From contig CAYQBA010000210.1 of the NCBI GenBank assembly GCA_964415605.1, forward strand, positions 1 to 7,457: a DNA stretch of 7,457 nt, read 5' to 3'. The notes under the pieces were generated by a model. It saw only the letters and a list, made by a program, of their open reading frames with translations. It had not been told where the DNA came from and did not search any database. Numbering within the stretch: the stretch's first letter is position 1; each line of letters starts with the position of its first letter. The position numbers and the translations under genes are program-made. Of this stretch, positions 6,878 to 7,457 are shown one piece after another. The DNA is from UCB3 sp964415605 (lineage in GTDB: Bacteria > Chloroflexota > Anaerolineae > Epilineales > Epilineaceae).

Positions 6878-7457
6878 ATGGACAACGACAAGTCCGTCTG
6901 TCGCCGGATCGCCGTCTTCGTTTCCCTCTCATTCCTGTTCTCGCTGGCCGCCGGCATGTGGTCCGGCGGGGCCGGCCCGGGCATCGCCAGCGCCAGCATG
7001 CTGGCCCAGGAGCAGCCCCGGCTGAGCTGCGAGGAGCGCTGCAAGAAGGTCCTCGACGAGCAGCTCAAGAAGTGCGAGACGGCGGCCAACCCCGAAGAGT
7101 GCAAGGCCAAGGCCGAGGCCAACTACCAGGCCTGCCAGGCATCGTGCGCGCAGCAGGCGTGCGAGTCCAAGTGCAAGGCCGTGGCCGAGGAAGTGGTCAA
7201 GCAGTGCAAGGAGTCCGGCGGCGAGCAGTGCGAGAAGAAGGGCCGCGAGGCCCTGGCGCAGTGCATCCAGGAGAACTGCCCGCGGCCGCCGACGTGCGAA
7301 GAGAAGTGCAAGGCCGCCTTCGAGGAGCGGATCAAGGCCTGCGAGACCGCGCCCGACCCCGAAGGCTGCAAGAAGGAAGCCGAAGAGCTCCTCAAGAAGT
7401 GTCGCGAAGCCTGCCGCCCCGCCGCCGAGCCGTCGTGCGAGGGCCGCTGCAAGGCCG
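6878..7457 (+). CDS. Exported Cys-rich helical-hairpin repeat protein (3' end beyond the window)
   Basis: An open frame from ATG 6878 to the window edge, 193 residues with no stop, so the C-terminus is missing. Residues 1-39 look like a Sec signal peptide: positive N-region (K5, R9, R10), hydrophobic core about 11-27, then an 'ASA' site (37-39). The visible mature part has 20 cysteines in repeat units beginning at C51, C95, C140 and C187. Units 1 and 3 have identical spacing, C-x3-C-x10-C-x8-C-x10-C-x3-C; unit 2 has x7 in the middle and x4 at the end. Sequence between cysteines is Lys/Glu/Ala/Gln-rich and should be helical; central spacers contain turn formers (NP, GG, DP). The mirror-like spacing predicts antiparallel helical hairpins with disulfide rungs, as in CHCH or alpha-hairpinin proteins, but I recognise no named family and no function can be assigned. 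It is separate from the operon, so probably has its own promoter. Coding is supported by regular cysteine codons, signal peptide and ribosome site. Confidence 0.85.
   Translation, partial: MDNDKSVCRRIAVFVSLSFLFSLAAGMWSGGAGPGIASASMLAQEQPRLSCEERCKKVLDEQLKKCETAANPEECKAKAEANYQACQASCAQQACESKCKAVAEEVVKQCKESGGEQCEKKGREALAQCIQENCPRPPTCEEKCKAAFEERIKACETAPDPEGCKKEAEELLKKCREACRPAAEPSCEGRCKA
7028..7457 (+). repeat. Array of ~45-residue Cys-rich units within the exported protein
   Basis: Units start at 7028, 7160, 7295 and 7436, giving periods of 44, 45 and 47 codons. The fourth unit is cut by the window edge after 'CEGRCKA'. Unit 1 and unit 3 share 'CETA' and an NPEEC / DPEGC turn followed by a Lys/Glu/Ala helix; unit 2 differs ('CKESGGEQC'). 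Divergence at the DNA level is considerable, so the array is old rather than a recent tandem duplication. Confidence 0.85.

Noticed and set aside
6899..6901. Lipoprotein cysteine (C8) near the N-terminus of the Cys-rich protein
   Set aside because: C8 precedes the hydrophobic core, whereas a lipobox cysteine must follow it. There is no L-x-x-C pattern at the end of the core.
6868..7452. Two minus-strand open frames opposite the Cys-rich gene (6868-7122 and 7123-7452)
   Set aside because: Their Ser/His-rich translations show no motif. The + strand frame has a signal peptide, a ribosome site and regularly spaced cysteines.
7028..7457. Metallothionein or zinc-finger reading of the Cys-rich units
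   Set aside because: Metallothioneins have dense CxC/CxxC clusters. Here the dominant spacings are x3 and x10 in helix-forming Lys/Glu/Ala sequence, and the protein is exported, which fits disulfides better. Metal binding is not excluded.
7028..7457. CRISPR-like or other short direct-repeat array
   Set aside because: The periodicity is at protein level (44-47 codons) with diverged DNA and no uniform repeat/spacer structure.

Overview
The window is strongly GC-rich, densely packed DNA coding almost entirely on the + strand. It looks like a short metagenome or draft-genome contig: the first ~37 bases are an Illumina library adapter rather than genome, so the left edge is an assembly artefact. 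The glycosyltransferases, and above all their C-terminal beta-sandwich modules (pattern of a '[GY]-x-L' strand, 'DYxxxVxxV', 'QxDGxP', 'PPGxYxxxxGLYDPxTG'), resemble those I associate with Chloroflexota (Anaerolineae/Thermomicrobia-type) genomes. That placement is an inference from protein style only; no rRNA or marker gene is present.

Layout. Bases 1-37: sequencing adapter. About 38-6575: one tightly packed envelope-glycosylation operon of four genes: (i) the 3' end of a gene whose visible part is an extracytoplasmic beta-sandwich module plus an Ala/Pro tail (39-608); (ii) a large GT-C/GT39-like membrane glycosyltransferase ending in a second copy of that module (605-3379); (iii) a second GT-C/GT39-like glycosyltransferase without the module (3376-5580); (iv) a flippase-like integral membrane protein of the AglD2/LPG-synthase-TM (UPF0104) superfamily (5577-6575). 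All three junctions are 4-base stop/start overlaps (GTGA, ATGA, GTGA), which implies translational coupling. 6576-6877: a non-coding gap of about 300 bases with two inverted repeats and no convincing promoter or terminator. 6878 to the end: the 5' part of a new gene, open at the right edge, encoding an exported Cys-rich repeat protein.

How it may work together. GT39/ArnT/PMT-like enzymes move sugars from lipid-linked donors to acceptors on the outer face of the membrane, and UPF0104-type proteins are repeatedly encoded beside such glycosyltransferases. The operon therefore most plausibly builds or decorates a surface glycan or glycoprotein; donor and acceptor cannot be read from the sequence.

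The most unusual item is the last gene. After a signal peptide it carries at least three ~45-residue units in which the cysteines are spaced almost mirror-symmetrically (C-x3-C-x10-C, a short turn, C-x10-C-x3-C). This predicts a string of helical hairpins, each closed by up to three disulfide rungs, similar in principle to CHCH (twin CX9C) and plant alpha-hairpinin folds but with its own spacing. I do not recognise it as a named bacterial family.
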